NCBI GenBank assembly: GCA_051877895.1
Contig: JBJEJI010000085.1
Location: 1-28,370, forward strand
DNA length: 28,370 bases
Direction: 5' to 3'
From: UBA3775 sp051877895
Lineage (GTDB): Bacteria; Bacillota; Clostridia; Lachnospirales; Lachnospiraceae
Shown here: piece after piece, positions 8,248 to 15,531 of the stretch
Position numbering within the stretch: position 1 is the stretch's first letter
Layout: each line of letters begins with the position of its first letter
The notes under the pieces: generated by a model
What the model saw: only the letters and a program-made list of their open reading frames with translations
What the model was told of the DNA's origin: nothing
The model's database searches: none
Position numbers and translations under genes: made by a program

Positions 8248-8814
8248 TTAAACTTCAACATAATGTCTGATTACCTTTGCCAGACTCTTACATACACCGA
8301 GTGCAAGGACAATTTTAATTATATCCGGAATAATAAAAGGAAAAACACACCATCCAAGAGCAGTCCAGAGTCCGATTTTTTCTACATTATTTGCATAGAC
8401 CACCATAAACCATGCGGTACCGAAAATGTAGCAGACAAGCAATCCAATCACCATAGACAAGGCAAGAACCCATGTTTTCTTTCCAAGCAATTTTTCCATA
8501 GCCCACATAACAAGTGCTGAAAACAAAAAACCTATAATGTATCCCCCTGTAGTACCCAAAATAATGCCCATACCACCGGAAAAACCTGCAAAAACAGGTA
8601 CACCTATTGCTCCTAATAAGAGATAAATAAGAACTGAAATTGTTCCCCTCCTGCCACCAAGGCATCCTACCGCAAGAAAAACGCCAAAGGTCTGAAGTGT
8701 AAACGGTACTGTAGCCTGAACTGAAATCCATGAGCAAATGGCAATTACAACTGCAAACATAGCGCAATAAACCATATCCAGGGTTTTCATTTTTTTAGAT
8801 TTAGATTCTGACAT
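8248..8814 (-). CDS. bioY: Biotin transporter substrate-binding subunit BioY
   Basis: This integral membrane protein of about 188 residues belongs to the BioY family, the S-component of energy-coupling-factor transporters that binds biotin at the outer face of the membrane. Visible family features are the early helix with AVVIAICSWISVQATVPFTL, the LQTFGVFLAVGCLGGRRG segment, the GxxGVPVFAGFSGGMGIILGTTGGYIIGFL stretch and about six hydrophobic helices. The frame can open at GTG 8823, but ATG 8814 has GGAGG eight bases upstream. No EcfA/EcfT genes are in the window, so it probably uses a shared ECF module or works alone. The promoter is overlapped by a BirA operator, so expression should fall when biotin is plentiful. 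Confidence 0.95.
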   Translation of the reverse strand: MSESKSKKMKTLDMVYCAMFAVVIAICSWISVQATVPFTLQTFGVFLAVGCLGGRRGTISVLIYLLLGAIGVPVFAGFSGGMGIILGTTGGYIIGFLFSALVMWAMEKLLGKKTWVLALSMVIGLLVCYIFGTAWFMVVYANNVEKIGLWTALGWCVFPFIIPDIIKIVLALGVCKSLAKVIRHYVEV

Positions 8815-8872
8815 ATTTGTCACCTCCGATTTTCTTTAAGAACTGACATTGCATAGCCAGATTCCAAACAAT

Positions 8873-8901
8873 AATATATACTGTACCCAATTAATTGTCA
8901 A
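8873..8901 (-). promoter_or_regulatory. bioY promoter
   Basis: On the minus strand, a perfect -35 TTGACA (8896-8901) and -10 TATATT (8873-8878) are separated by 17 bases. The -35 hexamer lies inside one half-site of the BirA operator, so bound BirA should block RNA polymerase directly. Confidence 0.85.
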
Positions 8902-8928
8902 CCATATTTTTATTAATGGTTTACAATT
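8893..8928. promoter_or_regulatory. BirA operator upstream of bioY
   Basis: The inverted repeat TTGTCAACC (8895-8903), 14 bases, GGTTTACAA (8918-8926) closely fits the known Gram-positive BirA site TTGTTAACC-N14/15-GGTTAACAA. Flanking AA/TT extends the arms to 11 bases each. It overlaps the bioY -35 box, and the regulator gene birA is about 1.2 kb away. Confidence 0.92.
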
Positions 8929-8960
8929 TAAATGAATTAATTTGATTGCTATAAATTTTC

Positions 8961-8989
8961 TTGACGTAATTATTATCTTTTCTTATACT
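8961..8989 (+). promoter_or_regulatory. Promoter of the AraC-family regulator gene
   Basis: On the plus strand, -35 TTGACG (8961-8966) and -10 TATACT (8984-8989) are 17 bases apart, predicting a transcript start near 8996. It is the only clear forward promoter in the window and diverges from the bioY promoter. Confidence 0.75.
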
Positions 8990-8999
8990 AAAAATGAAC

Positions 9000-9042
9000 T
9001 TTGCATGAACAAAATGACAAAAACCTGTTTTATTCATGCAAA
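9000..9042. promoter_or_regulatory. 15-bp inverted repeat in the araC-type gene leader
   Basis: TTTGCATGAACAAAA (9000-9014) and TTTTATTCATGCAAA (9028-9042) form arms of 15 bases with one mismatch and a 13-base spacer. The element begins at or just after the predicted transcript start and ends about 42 bases before the GTG start codon, so it could be an autoregulatory operator or a leader hairpin. The sequence does not decide between these. Confidence 0.6.
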
Positions 9043-9084
9043 ATCTATAATGTATTTATAACTATGATTTAAAAATAAGAGAGC

Positions 9085-10320
9085 GTGAAAAAACATATGA
9101 ATACGTTTGATTTTTCAAACAATAGTAAAAACAGCCCGGAATGGACAGAGTACCTGGAAGCAGCAGCTTTAGATGCCGTTTTGTTGGATTTGCTGGAAAA
9201 ACCCACACCGCAGGTTTTAGAAACAGTTTCACACATTCCTCTCCTTCTGGCAAACACCTATCAGGTTGTAATTTATGAAAACTATCATCCGCATTCCAAT
9301 GATTTTCAATGGACATTTGCTGATTTTTTAAGAGTAACCAATACCGGAAACAATTCTTTTCATCATATCAGGAAAGATGACTGTGATATTATTCTTTTAA
9401 AGGGAAATCATGCTCTGTCACGTTTCCATGACTGTCTTTCCCATTATGGTAAAAAAGTACCTCCACAGCACGGAAGTCTGTTAGATTCACTTTTTCTGGC
9501 ATATGGGCGACCTGTAACAAAACCAAAGGATATCTGTATTTCCTATTCTGACGCCCATACACTTATAAAACAGCGGTTTTTTTGTTCAAAAGAAGCTCAT
9601 ACTCTCGGATATGAGCATCTTCCGGAGCATTCCGATGAACAAAACGCTCTTACAACAGAACTGCGCAATGAATATGCAGAACTGCTTATCGGATATATCC
9701 AGACTCTTCACAAAAAAGATATGGGTAACACATTAGAACAATTAAGAGATATTCTTACAAAAGGTTCATGCAATGAACGTAATGTACGCCTGTTTTTATT
9801 GGGATTATATATGCAGGTCAGAGAAAAAATTGCTGTTTTATACCATAACCATACAATTCCATTTACGGAATATGGTTTTGTGATTAACAGCTTTCTGAAT
9901 GAAAACTCACTGTCAGATATTATTCAATATATGTATAAAGAATTTGAAATGGTAATAAGAGAAACAGGTAATCCAACCAGAAACGATGTTATGGATGACC
10001 TTCTTGCATATATAGACCATAATTTTTCAAGTAATCTGAAATTGGAAAACATTGCACCTTTTTTCGGCTACAATAGTGCATATCTTGGCAAACTTTTTAC
10101 AAAAACTACAGGTCAGAGCTTTAATACATATATTGACAATGTGCGTATTGACCAGTCAAAAGATTTACTGCGTCACAGTACTCTAAAGGTATATGAAATT
10201 GCCGAAAAAGTTGGCTATAATAATGTTGACTATTTCCACAAGAAATTTAGAAAATATACCGGAGAAAGTCCTGCACAATTTAGAAAAAAACAAATAGTAC
10301 TGAAAGAAAGCGGGAATTAA
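9085..10320 (+). CDS. AraC-family transcriptional regulator
   Basis: This 411-residue regulator ends in a typical AraC/XylS DNA-binding domain with two helix-turn-helix units: LENIAPFFGYNSAYLGKLFTKTTG and VYEIAEKVGYNNVDYFHKKFRKYTG, then SPAQFRK. The N-terminal region of about 300 residues has no domain I recognise, which is normal for sensor parts in this family; no membrane segment is seen. The start is either GTG 9085 or ATG 9097. Neither has an ideal site: a GAGAG motif lies one base before the first and about 13 before the second. It is the only plus-strand gene and points tail-to-tail at the YesL gene of the sugar importer. Regulators of such importers are often adjacent, so control of that operon is a reasonable inference. 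Confidence 0.93.
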   Translation: MKKHMNTFDFSNNSKNSPEWTEYLEAAALDAVLLDLLEKPTPQVLETVSHIPLLLANTYQVVIYENYHPHSNDFQWTFADFLRVTNTGNNSFHHIRKDDCDIILLKGNHALSRFHDCLSHYGKKVPPQHGSLLDSLFLAYGRPVTKPKDICISYSDAHTLIKQRFFCSKEAHTLGYEHLPEHSDEQNALTTELRNEYAELLIGYIQTLHKKDMGNTLEQLRDILTKGSCNERNVRLFLLGLYMQVREKIAVLYHNHTIPFTEYGFVINSFLNENSLSDIIQYMYKEFEMVIRETGNPTRNDVMDDLLAYIDHNFSSNLKLENIAPFFGYNSAYLGKLFTKTTGQSFNTYIDNVRIDQSKDLLRHSTLKVYEIAEKVGYNNVDYFHKKFRKYTGESPAQFRKKQIVLKESGN

Positions 10321-10334
10321 TCCCGCTTTTTTAA
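10307..10334 (+). terminator. Terminator of the AraC-family gene
   Basis: AAAGCGGGA (10307-10315) pairs perfectly with TCCCGCTTT (10321-10329) around a five-base loop containing the stop codon, followed by more T residues. The hairpin overlaps the end of the coding region. With its A-rich opposite side it may also stop the convergent YesL transcript. Confidence 0.88.
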
Positions 10335-10345
10335 TAATCTAATTA

Positions 10346-10996
10346 TTATAAGCCCGATGAATTATCAGTATTACTTACTCCCGAAGCATTCTCAGCTTCG
10401 ATTAGTTTAAAGAATTTCAGTGCAAACCCGCTAATTGTAAATATTATGCACGAAGGTCCAATTAAAATTCCAAAGAAAAGCGTTGTGGAATTAAACATAA
10501 AAAGAAACACTTCCACTGCTATAATTATTACCAGCAGCAAGGTCTGTAAAAAATATCTGGTTGCAATATCAACCGAATTCTTTATGGTTTTTATCAATGT
10601 GTTTTCATAACGTGCACTTAATGCAAAAGCATAAATAAATGACATTATAAAAATAAAGCAGGCAAGTATTCCGAAAATAATTAATACCCAGGAACCATTT
10701 TCTATTGCACTATTAATTTCAAAATCCAGATATACTACATAACAGCAAAACAAAAACAACAATCCCAGAGGAATTCCCTGTTTTAAGTTTGATTTAAATG
10801 CTTTTAAAAATTGTCTTCCTACATAACCCTCCGTATCATCAGCCATTTTAAGAAAAACAGAAAATGCTGCAACAACAGCTGCACCAAAGGTGACTATGGG
10901 CAGGCTGCATATCAAGAGCAGAATATTGATTTTTATTACATTTAAGAAGGTTGATAAAAAACGATATAACTGACTATCAACACTGAAAAATTTCAT
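10346..10996 (-). CDS. YesL-like membrane protein (DUF624)
   Basis: This protein of about 216 residues has the YesL/DUF624 pattern: an N-terminal cytoplasmic stretch, the helix INILLLICSLPIVTFGAA, the loop with ADDTEGYVGRQFLKAFKSNLKQG, and three further helix regions. The function is not established; the family is named from the B. subtilis rhamnogalacturonan cluster and regularly accompanies CUT1 sugar importers that lack an ATPase gene. The frame can start at 11011, but ATG 10996 has GGAG six bases upstream. It is the last gene of the importer operon and converges on the AraC regulator. A palindrome (11019-11040) separates it from the binding-protein gene and may set relative expression. 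Confidence 0.88.
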   Translation of the reverse strand: MKFFSVDSQLYRFLSTFLNVIKINILLLICSLPIVTFGAAVVAAFSVFLKMADDTEGYVGRQFLKAFKSNLKQGIPLGLLFLFCCYVVYLDFEINSAIENGSWVLIIFGILACFIFIMSFIYAFALSARYENTLIKTIKNSVDIATRYFLQTLLLVIIIAVEVFLFMFNSTTLFFGILIGPSCIIFTISGFALKFFKLIEAENASGVSNTDNSSGL

Positions 10997-11018
10997 ATTT
11001 CTCCTTTTCAAAGCAAGA

Positions 11019-11040
11019 GGCTGCCTTATATAAGACAGCC
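11019..11040 (-). other. Intercistronic palindrome between binding protein and YesL genes
   Basis: GGCTG at 11019 and CAGCC at 11036 bound a 22-base near-perfect palindrome centred on TTATATAA. The minus-strand sequence after it is not T-rich, so it is more likely a stability or attenuation hairpin than a full terminator. Hairpins of this kind often raise the level of the upstream binding-protein mRNA. Confidence 0.5.
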
Positions 11041-11055
11041 CCCTGATATAAACTA

Positions 11056-12777
11056 TTAATATCCTCTTACTTCTACTTCAAGTGCATGTCTTGTGGCAGC
11101 TTCGTTCTTACACCACTCCAGGCACTTCTGCTGAGGATCATAGGATCTTGCAAGACCAATCATTTCACTTACGATAGCATCAAATTCTTCATCGGACGTT
11201 GCATAAATTGCACGCCATGAGTATTCCTTGATACAGGTTGCAATCTGTTCCCAAACAACCTTTAGCTCGGCAGACTTAACGCCTTCTGAATAAGTGCTTG
11301 CAACACTTACCGCATAATTTCCTTTTTCCATGTATTCTTCAGGAATCAGACAATCATTAAATTCACGCCAGTCAGCATCTGCATCATTTAATCCGTTTGG
11401 TGTCTGATAGCTTGCCCAGAATTCCTTGTTGTAACGCTCTCCGGATTCCGGATTGATGTCATCAAGATCCCATGTAGTGTTGTTTACCTGGAATGAACCA
11501 TCGTTAAATGTAGCTCCGCCCCACTCTTCAGGCATCATAGTAGTTCTGTCTGAAATACAGGTCTGACCAAACTCTGTAAAGTAAGTCTTACCATTTTCGT
11601 CATAGTCCCAGCAAAGACCTTTTGGACCGTATTCAATTGTAAGTCTTCCCTCTGGTGTACAGAGCCAGTTAATAATTTGCATACAAAGTTCAGGATACTG
11701 TGTCTTTGCACCAATAGACCATACTCTGTTTCCACCGTAAGTACTCATACCATATACAATCGGAGTAGCTTCTGTAGGAACAAGCGGACGCATGATCTGG
11801 TTCGCCTCAATATGTTCATCTTTGTTAAATGCGGCGTTTCCTGCGTAGTTAAAGATAGAGAAGAACACACCACCATTCTGAACCTTCTCAATCATCTTGT
11901 CATAGGTCTGAGTCATGGAGTCAGGATCAAGAAGACCTTCTCTGTAAAGAGTATTAAAGAAACCAAGCATTTCAATATAAGGGCTATTAGGGTCAAGACA
12001 ATAATAAAACTCACCGGTATTAACATCATAATTACCAAATCCAAGTTCATCATGACCATAGTAAGCTGTAACCATAGCCTTTACATACATAACCATGTTA
12101 CCGTCCCAGTCAGGCCATAAGCTCATTGCATAAGTAGGGTTACCGGAGTCATCTGTCGGACAAATTTCCTTCATCTGCCTAAACAGCTCAACCATATCAT
12201 CCAGATCATTTACTTCAGGATGTCCAAGCTGTTCATATAAATCCCAGCGGGTATCCCATGTATAAAAGAATGATGCATGATTTTCTGATGAAGAGGCTAC
12301 ATTGTGACCAAAACCATAAATTGTATCACCCTTAATCACATTTCCGTCTTCATCGGTAATTGTTGAAATTTCCTTATTCTTTTCAAGTGCATCAGCCATA
12401 TGCTCTTTAATATATGGACCATAGTCCGCAAGAAGGTCATCTTCTTCCCAGTCAAAAAGAAGTCCTTCTTTTACGGCATTTAAGTATTTCTCACCATCAG
12501 CACCCCAGACAACAATGTCACCCAGGTCTCCGGATTCCATACGTGTTTCATAAACGCCTTCACCATCTGAAATCAGGTTGATTTTAACGTTGAATTTCTG
12601 AAGAAGAAGTTCAGCAAACCATCCTTTCATTTCACCGGAATAATTTGCCAGCTGACTGTAAACTTCAAGTACAATCGGCTCTTCAGTGTTTTTAGTCTTG
12701 CTTCCGCATCCGGACAAAAGACTTAATGACATGCATGCTACTAAAAGCAGTGCAATGACTTTTTTCATTTTTTTCAT
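11056..12777 (-). CDS. Extracellular sugar-binding lipoprotein of a CUT1 importer (LplA-like)
   Basis: This protein of about 573 residues starts with a lipoprotein signal: charged MKKMKK, a hydrophobic core, and the lipobox LSGC with the lipidated Cys at residue 24. The mature part reads as a large family-1 solute-binding protein of the LplA/YtcQ type: EPIVLEVYSQLANYSG at the start, WGADGEKYLNAV, a Trp-rich region and an MSTYGGNRVWSIGAKTQYPELCMQIINWL segment near the hinge. It should sit on the outer membrane face, bind an oligosaccharide and deliver it to the two permeases. ATG 12777 has GGAGG five bases upstream; the GTG at 12789 would place that site inside the gene. The ligand is unknown; relatives handle complex plant or host glycans. 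Confidence 0.92.
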   Translation of the reverse strand: MKKMKKVIALLLVACMSLSLLSGCGSKTKNTEEPIVLEVYSQLANYSGEMKGWFAELLLQKFNVKINLISDGEGVYETRMESGDLGDIVVWGADGEKYLNAVKEGLLFDWEEDDLLADYGPYIKEHMADALEKNKEISTITDEDGNVIKGDTIYGFGHNVASSSENHASFFYTWDTRWDLYEQLGHPEVNDLDDMVELFRQMKEICPTDDSGNPTYAMSLWPDWDGNMVMYVKAMVTAYYGHDELGFGNYDVNTGEFYYCLDPNSPYIEMLGFFNTLYREGLLDPDSMTQTYDKMIEKVQNGGVFFSIFNYAGNAAFNKDEHIEANQIMRPLVPTEATPIVYGMSTYGGNRVWSIGAKTQYPELCMQIINWLCTPEGRLTIEYGPKGLCWDYDENGKTYFTEFGQTCISDRTTMMPEEWGGATFNDGSFQVNNTTWDLDDINPESGERYNKEFWASYQTPNGLNDADADWREFNDCLIPEEYMEKGNYAVSVASTYSEGVKSAELKVVWEQIATCIKEYSWRAIYATSDEEFDAIVSEMIGLARSYDPQQKCLEWCKNEAATRHALEVEVRGY

Positions 12778-12809
12778 AATAACCTCCACTTAATATTTAT
12801 ATCCTGCCA

Positions 12810-13775
12810 TCAGCCTTTTACAGCCCCAAGCATAATACCCTTTTCAAAATACCGGTTCATAAACGGATAAACCAAAAGAATCGGAATAATTGACGCCATG
12901 GAAATTGTATACTTAATTACTTTGGTATTTAACATACTGCTGGTAATATTTTCGGAAACGCTTGTTCCGCTTCCCATAATTGCAGACAGGTTTGAAGACG
13001 TATTCAGATAAAGATACAGTCTGTGCTGCAAAGTATACAGTTTCGGAGCTCCCTGCATGAGAATCAGGGAATCTGTAAAGGAGTTCCAATGCCCTACCGC
13101 ACCGAAAATTGCAATGGTTGCAAGAATAGGTTTACTGAGCGGCCAGATAATTTTATAGAATATGGTAAAATGACCGGCACCGTCAATAAAAGCACTTTCT
13201 TCCAGTTCGGCAGGAATTGATTCTATATAGGTTTTAACCAGGATTATATTATAAGGAGCTACAATACCCGGAATAATATATGCCCAGAAAGTATTAGTAA
13301 GACCAATCATAGCCATGTTTAAATACCATGGAATGAGACCGGCATTAAAGTACATTGTGATAACCAGGAAACGATACCAGAATTTTCTGTGCCACATTTC
13401 CTGCTTTGTTACAAGGTACCCAACAAAGGCAGAGGCAATAACCATAAGTGCCGTACCAAGTACGGTACGTCCGATGGATACCAGAAATGCCTGACCTACT
13501 TCTCCTGCCTTTAAAAGTGAGGTATAGTTTCCGAAATGAATTCCCCTTGGAATGAAATTAATCATACCCTTAGCTACCAGGTCATTATCTGAAATTGTAT
13601 TGATAAACAGATAATAGAAAGGGAATATACAGCTTAATGTAAATACTATGAAGAAGGTATAGTTGAGAATGTTAAAAACAACATCTCCGAAGGTTAAACG
13701 GAATTGACGTTTATGCTTTTTATAGTATTCCTTCTCTTTTTTTGCTTCCATTTTTTCAAGCTTTGTTTTGCCCAT
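12810..13775 (-). CDS. Carbohydrate ABC transporter permease (LplC/YtcP-like)
   Basis: This 321-residue inner-membrane permease belongs to the MalG-like half of CUT1 importers. About 30 charged residues precede the first helix (YTFFIVFTLSCIFPFYYLFI). The EAA loop that contacts the ATPase is visible as EESAFIDGAGHFTIFYKIIWPLSKP. The C-terminus ends FEKGIMLGAVKG, the characteristic ending of this subfamily. It is 14 bases downstream of the partner permease gene with GGAGG nine bases before the ATG, and 32 bases upstream of the binding-protein gene. Together the three genes form a permease-permease-binding protein importer with no ATPase gene, so a shared MsmX-type ATPase encoded elsewhere is expected. 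Confidence 0.94.
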   Translation of the reverse strand: MGKTKLEKMEAKKEKEYYKKHKRQFRLTFGDVVFNILNYTFFIVFTLSCIFPFYYLFINTISDNDLVAKGMINFIPRGIHFGNYTSLLKAGEVGQAFLVSIGRTVLGTALMVIASAFVGYLVTKQEMWHRKFWYRFLVITMYFNAGLIPWYLNMAMIGLTNTFWAYIIPGIVAPYNIILVKTYIESIPAELEESAFIDGAGHFTIFYKIIWPLSKPILATIAIFGAVGHWNSFTDSLILMQGAPKLYTLQHRLYLYLNTSSNLSAIMGSGTSVSENITSSMLNTKVIKYTISMASIIPILLVYPFMNRYFEKGIMLGAVKG

Positions 13776-13789
13776 AATCCGTCACCTCC

Positions 13790-15244
13790 TTACACAATAC
13801 TTTCGCCACGAATCAGTTTAGAAACACCGTTTGCAAGGAACAATAAAACAACGGAAATAATAGACTTGGTCATACCGATAACCGTTGATAACGGAATTGC
13901 ACCGCTGTTAATACCCAGCTTGTAAACATAAAGATCAAGCACGGTAATATCCTTGGTATTCAATGAGTTTTCAAATACGAGGTACTGATCCATACCATTG
14001 CTGAGAATACCTGCAATAGACATAAGAAGGAGAACCATATATGTAGGAATCAGACCGGGTACAGTAATATGCCACATCTTCTGGAAACGGCCTGCGCCGT
14101 CTACTGTTGCCGCTTCATATAACTGCTGATCGATACCGGAAATGGCAGCTATGTAAATAATGGCACTCCAGCCAAGACCCTTCCACATACCCCATGCCAG
14201 CATCTTAAGCCACATATGACTGTTATCCATGAGCATATTTTGAGCTTCATCCCAGATACCTGTACTTGTAAAGAAACTACTGATGAAACCATCAGTTGAG
14301 AATATTGCAAGTGCGAAAGCATACACAAGTACCCAGCTTATGAAGTTTGGAATTGTTGTAAAGGTCTGTACAAAACGTCTTACCTTGGAACTCTTAATTT
14401 CTGCAAGAAAAATTGCAAAAGCCATGGCACACCAGCTTGTTGCAATGCCAAGACCACTCATTGCAAGTGTATTACGAAGAACACGAACAATATCATTTCT
14501 GGTTGCTTCATTCTGGAAAAGCTGTACGAACCACTTAAATCCCACAAAATTATCTTTTGAAAGAGTTCCGCCGGAAGTATAATCGAAAAAAGCATATCTC
14601 CAACCCCATAACGGAAGATATGAAAATACAAATGCCAAAGCAGCAAAAGGAAGGAACATGAGGAAAAGCTTATATTTTGACTCAATTTCCATCGGAACTT
14701 CTTTGTCTGCCTTTGGCAATAAGATCTGTATCACAGAAGTTAAAATTAAAATAAGTAATGCACAACAAAGAAATAAAACAAATCCCTTTGTCTGAAATAC
14801 CGGTATAACCTTGTCCGGCCTTTCTGTGGCGCTAATCTGAGAATATGCAACACATATTCCTGCAAGTCCCACAAGTTCAACTGCACCGCCTGCGATGGCA
14901 AACCAGTTACCTCTTTTTTGCATTTTGGTGTTACCAAGAGACATGCAGCCACAAACTATCATGGCAATAATACCAATGCAGGCAATCATACTTGATACAA
15001 ACAAAATTACAAAGGAACTTTCCTGTACCCATCCTTTATTAAATGCACGGACACAGTTTTCTACCAGTCCGGAATAAGATGTACCTGATGTTAAAAGAGA
15101 CATATTCTTTCCAATATAATCACAAACCCTGGCAGGATTAAGACCCGGGAAAAGCATGATTACCAGATTAAGAATAATGAGAATTCTGACAAACAGATAC
15201 AATACACTTGCCAGCCGTTCTTTTCCTTTTTTTTCGGTATTCAT
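13790..15244 (-). CDS. Carbohydrate ABC transporter permease (LplB/YteP-like) with extra N-terminal membrane region
   Basis: The C-terminal 300 residues (about 188-484) form a typical LplB/YteP permease: KYKLFLMFLPFAALAFVFSYLPLWGW, a VRVLRNTLAMSGLGI helix entry, and the EAA loop YEAATVDGAGRFQKMWHITVPG at about 376-397. Family members are usually around 300-320 residues. This one has an extra 187 residues at the N-terminus with about four predicted helices (near 13-33, 77-100, 113-135 and 155-177). The reading frame is continuous and the ATG has GGAGG six bases upstream, so the extension is genuine. It is the first gene of the importer operon. The role of the extension is unknown. Confidence 0.93.
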   Translation of the reverse strand: MNTEKKGKERLASVLYLFVRILIILNLVIMLFPGLNPARVCDYIGKNMSLLTSGTSYSGLVENCVRAFNKGWVQESSFVILFVSSMIACIGIIAMIVCGCMSLGNTKMQKRGNWFAIAGGAVELVGLAGICVAYSQISATERPDKVIPVFQTKGFVLFLCCALLILILTSVIQILLPKADKEVPMEIESKYKLFLMFLPFAALAFVFSYLPLWGWRYAFFDYTSGGTLSKDNFVGFKWFVQLFQNEATRNDIVRVLRNTLAMSGLGIATSWCAMAFAIFLAEIKSSKVRRFVQTFTTIPNFISWVLVYAFALAIFSTDGFISSFFTSTGIWDEAQNMLMDNSHMWLKMLAWGMWKGLGWSAIIYIAAISGIDQQLYEAATVDGAGRFQKMWHITVPGLIPTYMVLLLMSIAGILSNGMDQYLVFENSLNTKDITVLDLYVYKLGINSGAIPLSTVIGMTKSIISVVLLFLANGVSKLIRGESIV

Positions 15245-15402
15245 CTTCTACCTCCATTTCCGCATAGTCAGGGTAACAGGCCCATACTACATTAAAAGAC
15301 CGATAAAACTTATGATCTTTATGCTGCTTTCCCCCGACAAGCCCTAATAATTTGAGGAAATACCCTCCCCTCATTCTCATTTATTATACATAAAAAAAAC
15401 GC

Positions 15403-15447
15403 AAAAAAATACTGTAATTACTGAACCGAAATTACAGTACTTTTTAT
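15403..15447 (-). terminator. Second terminator between the 600-residue protein gene and the importer operon
   Basis: TACTGTAATT (15410-15419) pairs perfectly with AATTACAGTA (15430-15439) around ten bases. On the minus strand the stem is followed by seven T, GCG and eight more T. T residues also follow on the plus strand, so it may act in both directions. Confidence 0.75.
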
Positions 15448-15479
15448 ACTTATTTTTTCAAAAATCTAATTTTTGCTGT

Positions 15480-15510
15480 AAAATAAAGGCTCCGCCATTG
15501 CGGAGCCTCT
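15480..15510 (-). terminator. Terminator of the 600-residue surface protein gene
   Basis: AGGCTCCGC (15487-15495) and GCGGAGCCT (15500-15508) form a GC-rich nine-base stem with a four-base loop. The minus-strand side runs into TTTATTTT. It lies 22 bases after the stop codon. Confidence 0.85.
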
Positions 15511-15531
15511 AATATATGCTGTTAAATTAAA

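Noticed and set aside
8387..8767. Second minus-strand frame of 126 codons inside bioY.
   Set aside because: Overlaps bioY in another frame; the Cys/Trp/Tyr-rich composition is typical of out-of-frame membrane-protein code.
9046..9051. Second promoter (TATAAT) just before the AraC-type gene.
   Set aside because: No suitable -35 at the right distance; the promoter at 8961-8989 is far better.
15383..15388. TATAAT on the minus strand as the -10 box of the importer operon.
   Set aside because: No acceptable -35 lies 16-18 bases upstream, where the terminator T tracts lie. The operon needs a promoter in 15245-15400, but I cannot place it reliably.
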